This document shows positions 1 to 9,569 of a stretch of DNA of 20,319 nt, piece by piece. Position 1 is the stretch's first letter. Each line of letters starts with the position of its first letter. The stretch covers positions 1-20,319 of the forward strand of contig JBEGTT010000066.1 of assembly GCA_041179245.1 (NCBI GenBank). Direction: 5' to 3'. The notes under the pieces were generated by a model that had not been told where the DNA came from, made no database searches, and worked only from the letters and a program-made list of their open reading frames with translations. The stretch comes from JBEGTT01 sp041179245 (lineage in GTDB: Bacteria > Pseudomonadota > Gammaproteobacteria > Burkholderiales > Rhodocyclaceae). Position numbers and translations under genes: made by a program.

Positions 1-155
1 CAGTGTATTCGACGTTGCCGGGATGTTCCCCTAAATCGGGATGGATGGAACCGAATTACGTCGAGTGAATTTGGTGCGCAGTAGATGTGCTAAGTGTTTG
101 TTGCACGCCAATGTGGTGCGATGATTGAGGGGAGATGCGGTTTGTTTTGTTGTGT

Positions 156-184
156 TTGACATAGGCAGCCTAATCGCATCCAAT
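156..184 (+). promoter_or_regulatory. Candidate sigma70 promoter for the kinase pair
   Basis: TTGACA (156-161, perfect -35) is followed after 17 nt by TCCAAT (179-184, 4 of 6 to TATAAT). The predicted transcript start near 191 leaves a leader of about 55 nt before the first kinase gene. The rest of 1-245 shows no convincing gene. A possible 66-residue frame from 125 overlaps the kinase start and looks like a chance frame. Confidence 0.35.
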
Positions 185-245
185 CCTCCTACTTCGAAAA
201 AGTTTCACCTCTATCCTCACGCAACCGCTACGCAAAGTGCATGTA

Positions 246-3200
246 ATGAATCTTGTGAACTCCCGTTTGTCCAACCGAGTACTCGCTGGCGTCGCTGTTT
301 TTTTGTTATTGGTGCTGGTGGATAATGAGTCTTTTAGTGCATCACCGGTACTGTTTGTTATTCCATTTGTCGGATTAGTTTTCTTGTTGTACTTGCGTCA
401 GCAAAAATTGGCTGATGCGCTCGTGCTTGCAGCGCAAGATCAAAAATTCCACGCTGTTTTAGACAATGCTGCTGATGCCGTTCTGATCTCTTCCCCCCTG
501 CAAAAATTGACCTACGCTAACGGGCAAGCAGTGCTGCTGTTTGGGTATTCGTTAGAGCAATTGATGGGCTTAGACTTTTCCGATTTGGTGGTGACTGATG
601 AAGTGGAACGGGGAAAAACCTTATTGGTAACCGTGGCTGAGCAACAACATCTGGCTTGTGAAATTTGGGTGAAATGCCAGGATGGCACAACAAAACTGGC
701 GGAAATTAACGGATCGGTGTTGCCGGACGGCTCTATTTTCACCAGCCTTCGGGATGTTACTGCTCGGCGAGAAATTGAAATCCGTAACCAAATTAACCAA
801 GAGCAGCAGTCCATGCTCCATGAGCTGCTCAAAAAAACACTGAAGAACAATGCTTCGTTAGCGGAAACGCTGGAAGGTTGTGTTGAATATTTGCTGACGG
901 TCTCTTGGCTGTCCTTGTTGCCCAAAGCGGGGATCTTCATCAAGGATGGACAGGATGGCGAATTCAAACTAACGGTTAAGTACCATATAGATCAACCGTT
1001 GCACACTTTGTGTTCAAAACTCACCTTGGGTCAGTGCTTATGCGGGCGAGTGGCGGCAACGGGGACACTCGAATTCACTAGTCATGTGAACGAAGGCCAT
1101 ACGGTGACATACCCCGGTATGGAAGACCACGGCCACTACGCATTACCCCTGGTTTCTGGCAATGAAACCATTGGCGTGCTCATTCTGTATCTGCAGGCGG
1201 GCACCGTGCCTGATGACTACCAAGTCGCTTTTCTGAGTTCGGTGTGTGATATTTTTGCCGCCTTTATGGTGCGTAAGCAGGCCGAAATAGGGATTCTGCG
1301 AGAGCAGGAAAATCTAGAAGAAAGAATTAAGCGACGTACCGCCCAGTTACGCCTTCAGGAAAAACGTACCAGCGGCATTCTACGAACCATGCTTGATGGG
1401 TTGATTCAACTGGATGCTAGCGGTCTGATTATTGAGATTAACGAAGCCGCCCTAGGAATTTTTGCTTATGCCTCGCCAGAGGAATTGATCGGCCATAAAG
1501 TCACCGTGCTGATGCCGCAGGGGGCTCGCGATGAGCACGATGCTCATTGGTTGAACTACGACCCCAATTCCGCTTCCAGCACCCTCCCTACCTCCGCATC
1601 GTCTCAGATCATTGGTCAGCGGCTTGAGGTGGAAGGGCTACGCAAGGACGGCAGTCGATTCCCCTTGGAGGTAGCGGTTAAAGCCTTAGTGGATGATTCT
1701 GGCCTGTCTTTTATTGGTGCGGTACGGGATATGACCCAGCAAAAAGCCGCTGAATTGGGGCGCGAGCAAGCGCGTATCGAAGCTGAGCGTCTGGCCAAGG
1801 CAAAAAGTGATTTTCTAGCCAATATGAGCCACGAAATTCGAACGCCCCTCAATGCCATTATCGGGATGTCTGAGTTGTGCTTGCTGACAGAGATAGATAA
1901 ACGCCAGCGCAACTATCTGGAAAATATCAAGGTTGCGTCAGATGGTTTGCTGCACGTGATTAACGACATTCTTGATTTCTCGAAGATCGATGCCGGCAAG
2001 CTACAGATGGAAAATATCCCCTTTGTGCTAGAAACGGTTTTTGATCAGTTAGGCAGTGTGGTTGGGCATCATTCTGAAAAACAGGGTGTCGAATTATCTT
2101 TCGTCATTGACGAACCATCGCAAGCGAAAATTTTGTTGGGTGATCCGATGCGCCTTGGGCAGATTCTGACCAATCTGGCAACCAATGCGATTAAATTTTC
2201 GACCGGCGGTAATGTCATCATTGAAGCCGCACTACGGGATACTGAGTCCGCAGAAGCTGAGTTATTGTTTTCGGTGAGTGATGAAGGAATCGGCATGACA
2301 CCGGCGCAAGTGGCTAACCTGTTTACGCCCTTCACGCAGGCCGACGCGTCGACGACACGGCGTTATGGTGGAACCGGGCTGGGTTTGGCGATCTGCTTAC
2401 ATCTTGTTGAAAATATGGGCGGAGAAATTTGGGTTGAAAGCGAGTTGGGGAAAGGAAGTACATTTTTCTTCACGGTACGCTTGGGCATCTACGGCGCCGA
2501 CCGACGGACGGGGGTTGCTGAGTTTGCTAAACGGTTAGCCAGTAATGCCCACAAACCAGTATTGATTATCGATGACAACCCGATAGCCCTAGAAAATATG
2601 ACCCGCGTGGTGGGGCAATTGGGTTTGCAAGTCCATGCCGCCAATAGTGCTGAGGCAGCAAATCGTTTGATCCATAACGATGAGTCAATCCCAGAATACC
2701 TGCTTTGCCTGATTGACTGGAAAATGCCAGGGGTTGATGGGATGACCTGCATTCGCCAACTTCGGGCGCTCTATCAGTCCAGAAAAATGAAGGTGCCGCC
2801 GATGTTGCTGGTCACTACCTTCAGCCACAGTGACGAGTTGAATCAGGTGAGTGCGGAGATAGATGGGCTGCTGAGTAAACCCGTCAGTTCCCGGCATCTT
2901 TATGTTGAAATCGCGCACAGCTTGGGGATTGCTGAACCCATCATGCGCAATACAGACCGTCGTCAAGGAAAAGGCTTGCAATGGGGACGATTTAGTCACC
3001 TAGATATTTTGGTGGCGGAAGATGTTGAAGTAAATCAGGAGGTGGTGCGCGAGCTGCTGGCCAGCGTTGGCGTCACTATCCGTATGGCCTGCAATGGGGT
3101 GGAAGTGCTTGCGGAGGTCGAACGCAAGATGCCAGATCTGATTTTGATGGATTGCCATATGCCGGTGCTCGATGGTTATGAAGCCACGCAACGCTTACGT

Positions 3201-3767
3201 GCTAATCCAAACACCCAGCATTTGCCGATCATTGCGCTGACAGCTAATGCCACCACAGCGGATCAGGAAAAATGCTTTGCGGCAGGGATGGATGCTCATG
3301 TTGCTAAACCCATTCGCCTAGAGTTACTGCATGCGCAATTAAGTCGCTGTGTGCCGGGCTTGGTTGATGATGCCCCAGCTGTTGTCGTGGTCGAAAAACC
3401 AGTGGAGGTGATGCGGTTCGAATTTCCAGGGGTTAATACCGATCTTGCGTTGAAAAATGTGGGTGGCCGTCAGCAGTTCTTACTCAAAATGCTCAAGAAA
3501 TTCCGGGATAACCAAGGGCTTAGCTTTACCCCAGAGTTTGCCCTAGCGGTGGCGTCAGGTAACTGGGACGATCAATATCGTTTAGCCCATAACCTGAAAG
3601 GCGTTGCGGCGACTTTGGGGGCTACGCTGGTGGCAGCGTGTTCTGCCGACTTGGTGCGAGCCATTAAAACGCAAAATTCGGACTCGCGTGATCGGCTGAG
3701 TGCTGAGTTGTTGGTGCAGATGGAAACGGTGATGACCGGTTTAAGAACGATTCAGGATGATGAATAA
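246..3767 (+). CDS. Hybrid sensor histidine kinase, PAS-GAF-PAS-HisKA-HATPase-REC-REC-Hpt
   Basis: Predicted inner-membrane phosphorelay kinase. Numbering from ATG 246 (1173 aa): two membrane segments at about 12-26 and 33-50 with almost no periplasmic loop, so sensing is probably cytoplasmic. Then PAS (about 65-175), GAF (about 190-345), a short coiled coil, PAS (about 375-500), and HisKA with the H-box MSHEIRTPLN (phospho-acceptor H529). HATPase follows with N-box N647 and glycine boxes DEGIG and GGTGLGL. The first receiver has D824 (LIDWKMPG), the second has D969 (LMDCHMPVLDG), and the C-terminal Hpt has H1115 (AHNLKG). All relay residues are present, so it should be active. The frame is also open to GTG 237; neither start has a clear Shine-Dalgarno. 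The stop is 2 nt before the next kinase, so the two are probably co-transcribed and co-translated. The signal and the final response regulator are not visible. Confidence 0.93.
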   Translation: MNLVNSRLSNRVLAGVAVFLLLVLVDNESFSASPVLFVIPFVGLVFLLYLRQQKLADALVLAAQDQKFHAVLDNAADAVLISSPLQKLTYANGQAVLLFGYSLEQLMGLDFSDLVVTDEVERGKTLLVTVAEQQHLACEIWVKCQDGTTKLAEINGSVLPDGSIFTSLRDVTARREIEIRNQINQEQQSMLHELLKKTLKNNASLAETLEGCVEYLLTVSWLSLLPKAGIFIKDGQDGEFKLTVKYHIDQPLHTLCSKLTLGQCLCGRVAATGTLEFTSHVNEGHTVTYPGMEDHGHYALPLVSGNETIGVLILYLQAGTVPDDYQVAFLSSVCDIFAAFMVRKQAEIGILREQENLEERIKRRTAQLRLQEKRTSGILRTMLDGLIQLDASGLIIEINEAALGIFAYASPEELIGHKVTVLMPQGARDEHDAHWLNYDPNSASSTLPTSASSQIIGQRLEVEGLRKDGSRFPLEVAVKALVDDSGLSFIGAVRDMTQQKAAELGREQARIEAERLAKAKSDFLANMSHEIRTPLNAIIGMSELCLLTEIDKRQRNYLENIKVASDGLLHVINDILDFSKIDAGKLQMENIPFVLETVFDQLGSVVGHHSEKQGVELSFVIDEPSQAKILLGDPMRLGQILTNLATNAIKFSTGGNVIIEAALRDTESAEAELLFSVSDEGIGMTPAQVANLFTPFTQADASTTRRYGGTGLGLAICLHLVENMGGEIWVESELGKGSTFFFTVRLGIYGADRRTGVAEFAKRLASNAHKPVLIIDDNPIALENMTRVVGQLGLQVHAANSAEAANRLIHNDESIPEYLLCLIDWKMPGVDGMTCIRQLRALYQSRKMKVPPMLLVTTFSHSDELNQVSAEIDGLLSKPVSSRHLYVEIAHSLGIAEPIMRNTDRRQGKGLQWGRFSHLDILVAEDVEVNQEVVRELLASVGVTIRMACNGVEVLAEVERKMPDLILMDCHMPVLDGYEATQRLRANPNTQHLPIIALTANATTADQEKCFAAGMDAHVAKPIRLELLHAQLSRCVPGLVDDAPAVVVVEKPVEVMRFEFPGVNTDLALKNVGGRQQFLLKMLKKFRDNQGLSFTPEFALAVASGNWDDQYRLAHNLKGVAATLGATLVAACSADLVRAIKTQNSDSRDRLSAELLVQMETVMTGLRTIQDDE

Positions 3768-3769
3768 CC

Positions 3770-6700
3770 GTGAATAAAAGCTATACAAGCCCCAATTTGT
3801 TGTTGCCAGTACTCATGCTGTGTGTGTTGCTGTTGTTGGGTACGCTGTTTGTCTACCGTGGGCAGCAACAGGCTAGTCGCGCTGGGATTGAGCATCAGTT
3901 GGTGGCGATCGCCAACTTAAAGGTTGGCGAGATTTCTCAGTGGCGAAAGGATCTTCGTAGCGACGCCCAAGAGATTTCTTCACGGGTCAACCTTGTTCAG
4001 GAAATTGTAGATTGGTTGCGTAAACCCAACTCAATCGGTGAACAAAAAATCACCCAAAGCCTTGAGTTAGTCAGGGGCTATCGGAACTGGAGTAGCGTCG
4101 CGATTGTCGATGCTGAAGGCGTGACGCGACTGGCGGTGTCTGGGCAGTTAGGTGTAATTCACGAAAGTGCTCGGAAGGCATTTGATTTGGCGGTGAGTCA
4201 GCGGCAGGTCGTGATTTCAGAAGCTCACCTCGGCCCAAATGATCTGCCGCCGCATGTTGATGCCGTGGCCCCCTTGTTTTCCCGGGAGGGAAAGATACTC
4301 GGTGCTATTTTGCTTCAGGTGCATTTGGCAACCCGCTTGTATCCCATCATTAACACTTGGCCGATTGGGAGCGATTCAGCGGAAAGTTTGCTGACCATTC
4401 AGAGCGGTAGTGATGCGATTTTTTTGAATAATCTTCGTTTCGAGCGAGATTCTGCCCTGACATTGCGTATCCCTCTGAAGCGAGAAACGTCGCCATCGGT
4501 GAAAGCTATTTTGGGTCAGCGCGGGATGGTGACGGGCTTGGATTATCGGAATGAAGTGGTTTTTGCTGTTTTGAACCAAATCCCAGACTCGAATTGGTAT
4601 TTGGTCAACAAGATTGATCAATCAGAAGCACTGGCTGACTGGAATGTTCGATCTCGGCTTTTGCTGGCCCTAGTAGGGGTGCTATTGGTGGCCATTGTAG
4701 GGATTGTCTTGTGGTACCGCTACTCGGTCACGCAGGCCAAGAAAGTAGCCCAAATCGAGGACGAGGGTAGGTTGGCGGAGTCTCAGAAAAAGGAAACCGA
4801 AGCTGAACTTAATAACTTGCGTCGAGGGTTGTTGGATAACAGCGCGGTGGGTATTGCCTTGACCAACCAAGACCGCGTCATTGTTGAAACCAATTTACGC
4901 TTTGGGCAGATGTTTGGTTTTGACAAAGAGGACATGATTGGAAAAACTACCCAGCAGTTTTATGCCGATGACGCACAGTTTGCGGCGTTTGGTCAGCATT
5001 ACGGGCAGATGCTGGTGGCTGGTAGCGTCAGTGTTGATAGCCCATTCTGCCGTAAAGATGGGCGGGAGATTTGGTGTGCAGTAACAGGAACGCCGCTTGA
5101 TCCAGATTGCCCAGAGAAGGGGGTTATCTGGTCTTTTTTGGATATCACTGAAAAACGCCGCTTGTCGCAAGAAGCAGAGAGCCATCGTCGGATGCTCAAT
5201 GAAATTCTAGAGAGCATTCCTGCTGCGGTCAGTTTTTGGGATGCACGGGACGTGCACAATATTTTCAACGTCTTTAGTAATTCTACCTATGCCGGAATGT
5301 ACGAAACAACGCCGGCCAATCTGGTAGGAATTTATGTACGAGACTTACTGGGGCCTACTATTTACGATGAGCATTGGCCGAAGATGGTGGCAGCGCGTAA
5401 TGGAGAACATCTGGTTTATAACCGCGCCCAGCCTTCCATCAATGGTAAGCCCCCTAAATACGTTCAGGTGCATTACATCCCGGATATCCGCGATGGTGAG
5501 CCGCTGGGCCTGTATGTCATGATGTTTGACACAACGGAGCTGAAAAATACAGAAGTGGCCTTGGTTGCCGCCAAAGAAGCCGCCGAAGCAGCGTCTCGCG
5601 CCAAGGGTGAGTTTCTGGCCAATATGTCGCATGAAATCCGCACGCCGATGAATGGGGTGATTGGGATGACGGCCTTGCTGATGGACGGTGAGCTAAACCC
5701 GCAACAGCGCCACTACGCCAAAGTGATCGCTTCCAGTGCGAATGCGTTGCTGGGCATTCTCAATGACATTCTGGACTTCTCAAAGGTAGAAGCGGGGCGC
5801 TTGGAAGTCGAGATGATCGATTTCAATCTGAAGTCATTGTTGCGTGATGTTCGAGAACTGACTGTTATGCGTGCTAGCGAGAAAAATTTGGCTTTTAACT
5901 TTGAATCGGGTGCCAATGTGCCTGTCTGGGTTAAAGGTGACCCCACTCGCCTGCGGCAAATATTGAACAATTTCTTAAGTAACGCCCTGAAATTTACCGT
6001 GGATGGGCATGTGGGCTTGGCCGTGTGCTGCGTGAGTGATTCGGCTGGGATGAAGTTGGTACGCTTTGAGGTCAGCGATACGGGTATCGGCATTCCTCTG
6101 ACTATCCAGCAAAAATTGTTTTCGCCTTTTACGCAGGCTGATAGCTCGACTACCCGCAAGTTTGGTGGTACTGGCCTTGGTTTGGTGATTTCAAAAAATC
6201 TTGTGGAACTGATGGGTGGTAAGGTCGGCTTGGAAAGCAAAGAACTCAAGGGATCTACTTTTTGGGTTGAGTTACCGCTAGCCGAAGGTGAAGATCAGGG
6301 GAGTGCTCAGGCAATAACTCAACATGGAGATGGGGGGGCTGTTGCGCTTCCGGCTGATGCGGTACGTAACGCCAATGTTCGCATTTTGCTGGTTGAAGAT
6401 AACCCGACTAACCAATTAGTTGCGCTGAGCATGTTGAAGAAGTTTGGGTATCAACACATAAAAGTTGCAAGCAATGGTCAAGAAGGCCTAGTGCTGGTTG
6501 CAGCAGAATCCTTTGATGTGATCTTGATGGATTGCCAGATGCCCGTACTGGATGGTTTTGAAGCCACGATCCAGTTGAGGAAAAAAGGGTGCTTGACGCC
6601 GGTGATTGCGATGACGGCGAATGTCATGCGTGGAGATAGGGAAAAATGTCTAGCCGTTGGCATGAATGATTACATTGGGAAACCCTTTTCGCCGCAGGAG

Positions 6701-7144
6701 TTCTTTGACGTATTACATCGCTGGACTGAGCTGGATCAAGTTGAAAAATCTAGCGAACGGTCTTTGTTACCCGTTGCGCCATCTGAAGATGAACGGGTGT
6801 TTGATTGCGAAGGGGCTTTGGCCCGGTTGGGCGGCGATAGCGAGTTGTTCGAAGCGGTGCTGCAGTCAGCTCAGCAAGATATTCTCGCTGATTTAGATAT
6901 CCTCAAGAGCCGATTAGTAGACGACGCAGACAAAATTGTGCCAGTTGACTTCAAATTACTCCAGCGAAGTGCCCACACCATTAAGGGAAATGCGGGCAGT
7001 GTTGGTGCCGAACTGCTCCGGCGATCTGCCTTGGCGGTGGAGCAATGTGCCGTGCAGGAAGATATTGAGGGTATTCGCACGCAATTGAAGGTCTTGGAAG
7101 TTGCGTACCGGAACTTTAAAACCGCGTTGGACGCTCTTGGTTAA
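3770..7144 (+). CDS. Hybrid sensor histidine kinase, periplasmic Cache-like-PAS-PAS-HisKA-HATPase-REC-Hpt
   Basis: 1124 aa, GTG start 2 nt after the upstream kinase stop, with AGGA (3754-3757) as a possible ribosome site inside that gene. Membrane segments at about 11-29 and 296-317 enclose a roughly 265-residue periplasmic domain that looks like a double-Cache ligand sensor. Cytoplasmic part: two PAS domains (about 350-470 and 475-595), HisKA with H621 (NMSHEIRTPMN), HATPase with N738 and GGTGLGL, receiver with D921 (LMDCQMPVLDG), and Hpt with H1069 (SAHTIKGNAG). Every relay residue is conserved. Unlike its neighbour it reads an extracytoplasmic signal, so the pair could feed internal and external cues into one relay. 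This is inference from architecture; ligand and target are unknown. Confidence 0.93.
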   Translation: MNKSYTSPNLLLPVLMLCVLLLLGTLFVYRGQQQASRAGIEHQLVAIANLKVGEISQWRKDLRSDAQEISSRVNLVQEIVDWLRKPNSIGEQKITQSLELVRGYRNWSSVAIVDAEGVTRLAVSGQLGVIHESARKAFDLAVSQRQVVISEAHLGPNDLPPHVDAVAPLFSREGKILGAILLQVHLATRLYPIINTWPIGSDSAESLLTIQSGSDAIFLNNLRFERDSALTLRIPLKRETSPSVKAILGQRGMVTGLDYRNEVVFAVLNQIPDSNWYLVNKIDQSEALADWNVRSRLLLALVGVLLVAIVGIVLWYRYSVTQAKKVAQIEDEGRLAESQKKETEAELNNLRRGLLDNSAVGIALTNQDRVIVETNLRFGQMFGFDKEDMIGKTTQQFYADDAQFAAFGQHYGQMLVAGSVSVDSPFCRKDGREIWCAVTGTPLDPDCPEKGVIWSFLDITEKRRLSQEAESHRRMLNEILESIPAAVSFWDARDVHNIFNVFSNSTYAGMYETTPANLVGIYVRDLLGPTIYDEHWPKMVAARNGEHLVYNRAQPSINGKPPKYVQVHYIPDIRDGEPLGLYVMMFDTTELKNTEVALVAAKEAAEAASRAKGEFLANMSHEIRTPMNGVIGMTALLMDGELNPQQRHYAKVIASSANALLGILNDILDFSKVEAGRLEVEMIDFNLKSLLRDVRELTVMRASEKNLAFNFESGANVPVWVKGDPTRLRQILNNFLSNALKFTVDGHVGLAVCCVSDSAGMKLVRFEVSDTGIGIPLTIQQKLFSPFTQADSSTTRKFGGTGLGLVISKNLVELMGGKVGLESKELKGSTFWVELPLAEGEDQGSAQAITQHGDGGAVALPADAVRNANVRILLVEDNPTNQLVALSMLKKFGYQHIKVASNGQEGLVLVAAESFDVILMDCQMPVLDGFEATIQLRKKGCLTPVIAMTANVMRGDREKCLAVGMNDYIGKPFSPQEFFDVLHRWTELDQVEKSSERSLLPVAPSEDERVFDCEGALARLGGDSELFEAVLQSAQQDILADLDILKSRLVDDADKIVPVDFKLLQRSAHTIKGNAGSVGAELLRRSALAVEQCAVQEDIEGIRTQLKVLEVAYRNFKTALDALG

Positions 7145-7181
7145 GAACTTGTCTATCGAGTTATTTTGATTTCCATGATCC

Positions 7182-7210
7182 TTGACCTGAATGACGCGTG
7201 CCCGGATACT
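7182..7210 (+). promoter_or_regulatory. Candidate promoter upstream of icd2
   Basis: TTGACC (7182-7187, 5 of 6) and GATACT (7205-7210, 4 of 6) are separated by 17 nt. The predicted start is near 7217, giving a leader of about 85 nt that contains the hairpin at 7239-7275. Not tested beyond hexamer match. Confidence 0.4.
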
Positions 7211-7238
7211 TCGACGTTTCCGCGCAAGCACAATGCGA

Positions 7239-7282
7239 GGGGCCTGGTGGACGATATTGATGTCTGACTGGCCCCGTTTTTT
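7239..7282 (+). terminator. Terminator-like hairpin in the icd2 leader
   Basis: GGGGCC (7239-7244) pairs with GGCCCC (7270-7275). Imperfect inner pairing includes GGAC/GTCT around a short loop, and T6 follows at 7277-7282. It ends the kinase operon, but lies only 19 nt before the icd2 start, with the ribosome site AAGGGGGTG (7291-7299) directly after it. Transcripts from the candidate promoter at 7182-7210 would have to pass through it. Confidence 0.6.
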
Positions 7283-7301
7283 AATCTGATAAGGGGGTGA
7301 C

Positions 7302-9539
7302 ATGGCTACAGAAAAATCCAAGATTATTTACACACTGACAGATGAAGCACCGTTGCTGGCAACCTGTGCTTTTCTGCCAATTATTCGCACATTCACTGGG
7401 CCAGCTGGCATCGAGATCGAGAAAGCTGATATTTCAGTTTCCGCTCGCGTTCTTGCAGAATTCTCCGATTTCCTGACGGACGAGCAAAAAATACCGAATA
7501 CCCTCGGTGAGTTGGGTAAAAAATGCCTGCTGCCGGATACTAATATTATCAAACTACCCAATATCAGCGCTTCTGTTGCGCAGCTAATGGCCTGTGTCAA
7601 AGAGCTGCAAAAACGTGGTTTTGCAATTCCTGATTTTCCAGAAGCGCCAAAGACTGACGAAGAAAAGTCCATCAAGACACGTTATTCCAAGTGCTTGGGT
7701 AGCTCCGTTAACCCCGTACTGCGTGAAGGTAATTCTGATCGCCGCGCACCAGGTGCGGTCAAGAACTATGCTCGTAAAAATCCCCATTCAATGGGTGAGT
7801 GGAGTCCCGCGTCCCGTACGCATGTTGCGCACATGAAGGTTGGCGATTTCTACGCTGGCGAAAAGTCCATGACGTTGGACAAAGCCCGTAATGTGAAGAT
7901 GGAACTGATTACCAAGAGTGGTAAAAATTTCATTCTGAAGCCGAAGCTTTCCCTGCTCGAAGGCGAAATCATCGATTCGATGTTTATGAGCAAAAAAGCG
8001 CTGTGTGATTTCTATGAGGCGGAACTTGAAGACGCTCGCAAAACTGGGGTGATGTTCTCGCTGCACGTCAAGGCGACCATGATGAAGATTTCTCATCCCA
8101 TCGTGTTTGGTCACTGCGTTCGAATTTTCTACAAAGATGCCTTTGAGAAACACGCCAAGCTGTTTGAAGAACTCGGCGTAAACGTCAACAACGGTATGGT
8201 TAATCTGTACGACAAGATTGCTACGCTGCCTGAATCCAAGCGTGATGAAATTGTTCGTGACTTGCATGCCTGTCACGAAAACCGCCCTGAACTGGCGATG
8301 GTTGACTCTGCTAAGGGCATCACCAACTTCCACTCACCAAACGACATCATCGTTGATGCATCAATGCCAGCCATGATCCGTATTGGTGGCAAGATGTGGG
8401 GTTCTGATGGCAAGCCAAAGGACACCAAGGCCGTAATGCCAGAGTCCACCTTTGCGCGTATTTACCAAGAAATGATTAATTTCTGTAAGACCAATGGCAA
8501 TTTTGACCCGGTTACAATGGGTACAGTGCCAAACGTGGGCCTGATGGCACAACAAGCTGAAGAATACGGTTCACACGACAAGACGTTTGAAATTGCTGAA
8601 GACGGCATCGCTAACATTGTTGATATTGACACCGGTGAAGTCCTGTTGACGCAGAACGTTGAAGAAGGCGACATTTGGCGTGCTTGCCAAGTGAAGGACG
8701 CTCCAATCCGCGACTGGGTTAAATTGGCCGTTACCCGCGCGCGTAACTCCGGCACCCCCGCGGTGTTTTGGCTTGATCCATACCGCCCACACGAAGCTGA
8801 GCTAATCAAGAAGGTGAATACCTATCTTAAGGATCACGATACTGACGGGCTGGAAATTCACATCATGTCGCAAGTCCGTGCCATGCGTTTCACGCTGGAA
8901 CGTGTTATCCGCGGCCTCGACACAATTTCTGTGACCGGCAACATTCTGCGTGATTACCTGACTGACTTGTTCCCGATCATGGAACTAGGTACCAGCGCCA
9001 AGATGCTATCCATCGTTCCACTGATGGCTGGCGGCGGTATGTATGAAACCGGTGCAGGTGGTTCGGCCCCGAAACACGTTAAGCAATTGGTGGAAGAAAA
9101 CCATCTGCGTTGGGATTCGCTGGGCGAGTTCTTAGCGTTAGCAGTTTCATTGGAAGAATTGGGCATCAAGACCGGCAACGAAAAGGCCAAACTATTGGCT
9201 AAGACGCTCGACGCTGCGACAGGCAAACTGCTCGACAACAAAAAAGGACCTTCATCTCGTACCGGTGAGCTGGACAACCGGGGTAGTCAGTTTTATTTGG
9301 CGATGTATTGGGCCCAGGAACTTACAGCGCAATCTGAAGACAAAGAAATGGCAGCTAAATTCGCCCCATTGGCTAAGGCTCTGACTGAAAATGAGGCGCA
9401 GATTGTGGCTGAGTTGGCGGCGGTACAAGGCAAACCAGTAGATATCGGTGGTTACTACTTGGCCGATTCGGACAAATGCAAAGCCGCTATGCGCCCAAGT
9501 CCAACGCTCAACGCTGCACTAAAGGCGGCTCGTAGTTAG
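7302..9539 (+). CDS. icd2: Isocitrate dehydrogenase, NADP-dependent, monomeric type
   Basis: Oxidative decarboxylation of isocitrate to 2-oxoglutarate with NADP+, in the cytoplasm (TCA cycle, NADPH supply). The 745 aa match the usual length of the monomeric IDH family (about 740 aa), which differs from the dimeric type. The sequence is collinear over the whole length. It contains the conserved substrate-binding stretch NPVLREGNSDRR at about 137-148, preceded by S134, equivalent to the isocitrate-contacting Ser/Asn/Arg/Arg set described for the Azotobacter vinelandii enzyme. The start is ATG with a strong AAGGGGGTG ribosome site 2-10 nt upstream. A dimeric isocitrate dehydrogenase follows 30 nt downstream, so the two isozymes may share a transcript. 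No frameshift or missing block is seen. Confidence 0.96.
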   Translation: MATEKSKIIYTLTDEAPLLATCAFLPIIRTFTGPAGIEIEKADISVSARVLAEFSDFLTDEQKIPNTLGELGKKCLLPDTNIIKLPNISASVAQLMACVKELQKRGFAIPDFPEAPKTDEEKSIKTRYSKCLGSSVNPVLREGNSDRRAPGAVKNYARKNPHSMGEWSPASRTHVAHMKVGDFYAGEKSMTLDKARNVKMELITKSGKNFILKPKLSLLEGEIIDSMFMSKKALCDFYEAELEDARKTGVMFSLHVKATMMKISHPIVFGHCVRIFYKDAFEKHAKLFEELGVNVNNGMVNLYDKIATLPESKRDEIVRDLHACHENRPELAMVDSAKGITNFHSPNDIIVDASMPAMIRIGGKMWGSDGKPKDTKAVMPESTFARIYQEMINFCKTNGNFDPVTMGTVPNVGLMAQQAEEYGSHDKTFEIAEDGIANIVDIDTGEVLLTQNVEEGDIWRACQVKDAPIRDWVKLAVTRARNSGTPAVFWLDPYRPHEAELIKKVNTYLKDHDTDGLEIHIMSQVRAMRFTLERVIRGLDTISVTGNILRDYLTDLFPIMELGTSAKMLSIVPLMAGGGMYETGAGGSAPKHVKQLVEENHLRWDSLGEFLALAVSLEELGIKTGNEKAKLLAKTLDAATGKLLDNKKGPSSRTGELDNRGSQFYLAMYWAQELTAQSEDKEMAAKFAPLAKALTENEAQIVAELAAVQGKPVDIGGYYLADSDKCKAAMRPSPTLNAALKAARS

Positions 9540-9569
9540 TTTGAGTAACTTCACAAGAATGGAGTGAAT

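Noticed and set aside
125..325. 66-aa plus-strand frame before the first kinase
   Set aside because: Overlaps the kinase N-terminus in another frame and has no recognisable domain; GGGGAG upstream is not enough.
512..967. Minus-strand open frame of 151 aa
   Set aside because: Lies antisense inside the PAS-GAF part of the first kinase, has no family features or ribosome site; shadow frame.
5713..6249. Minus-strand open frame of 178 aa
   Set aside because: Antisense to the HATPase region of the second kinase, whose motifs are all intact; shadow frame. The same applies to 7788-8333 and 9519-10100 over the isocitrate dehydrogenases.
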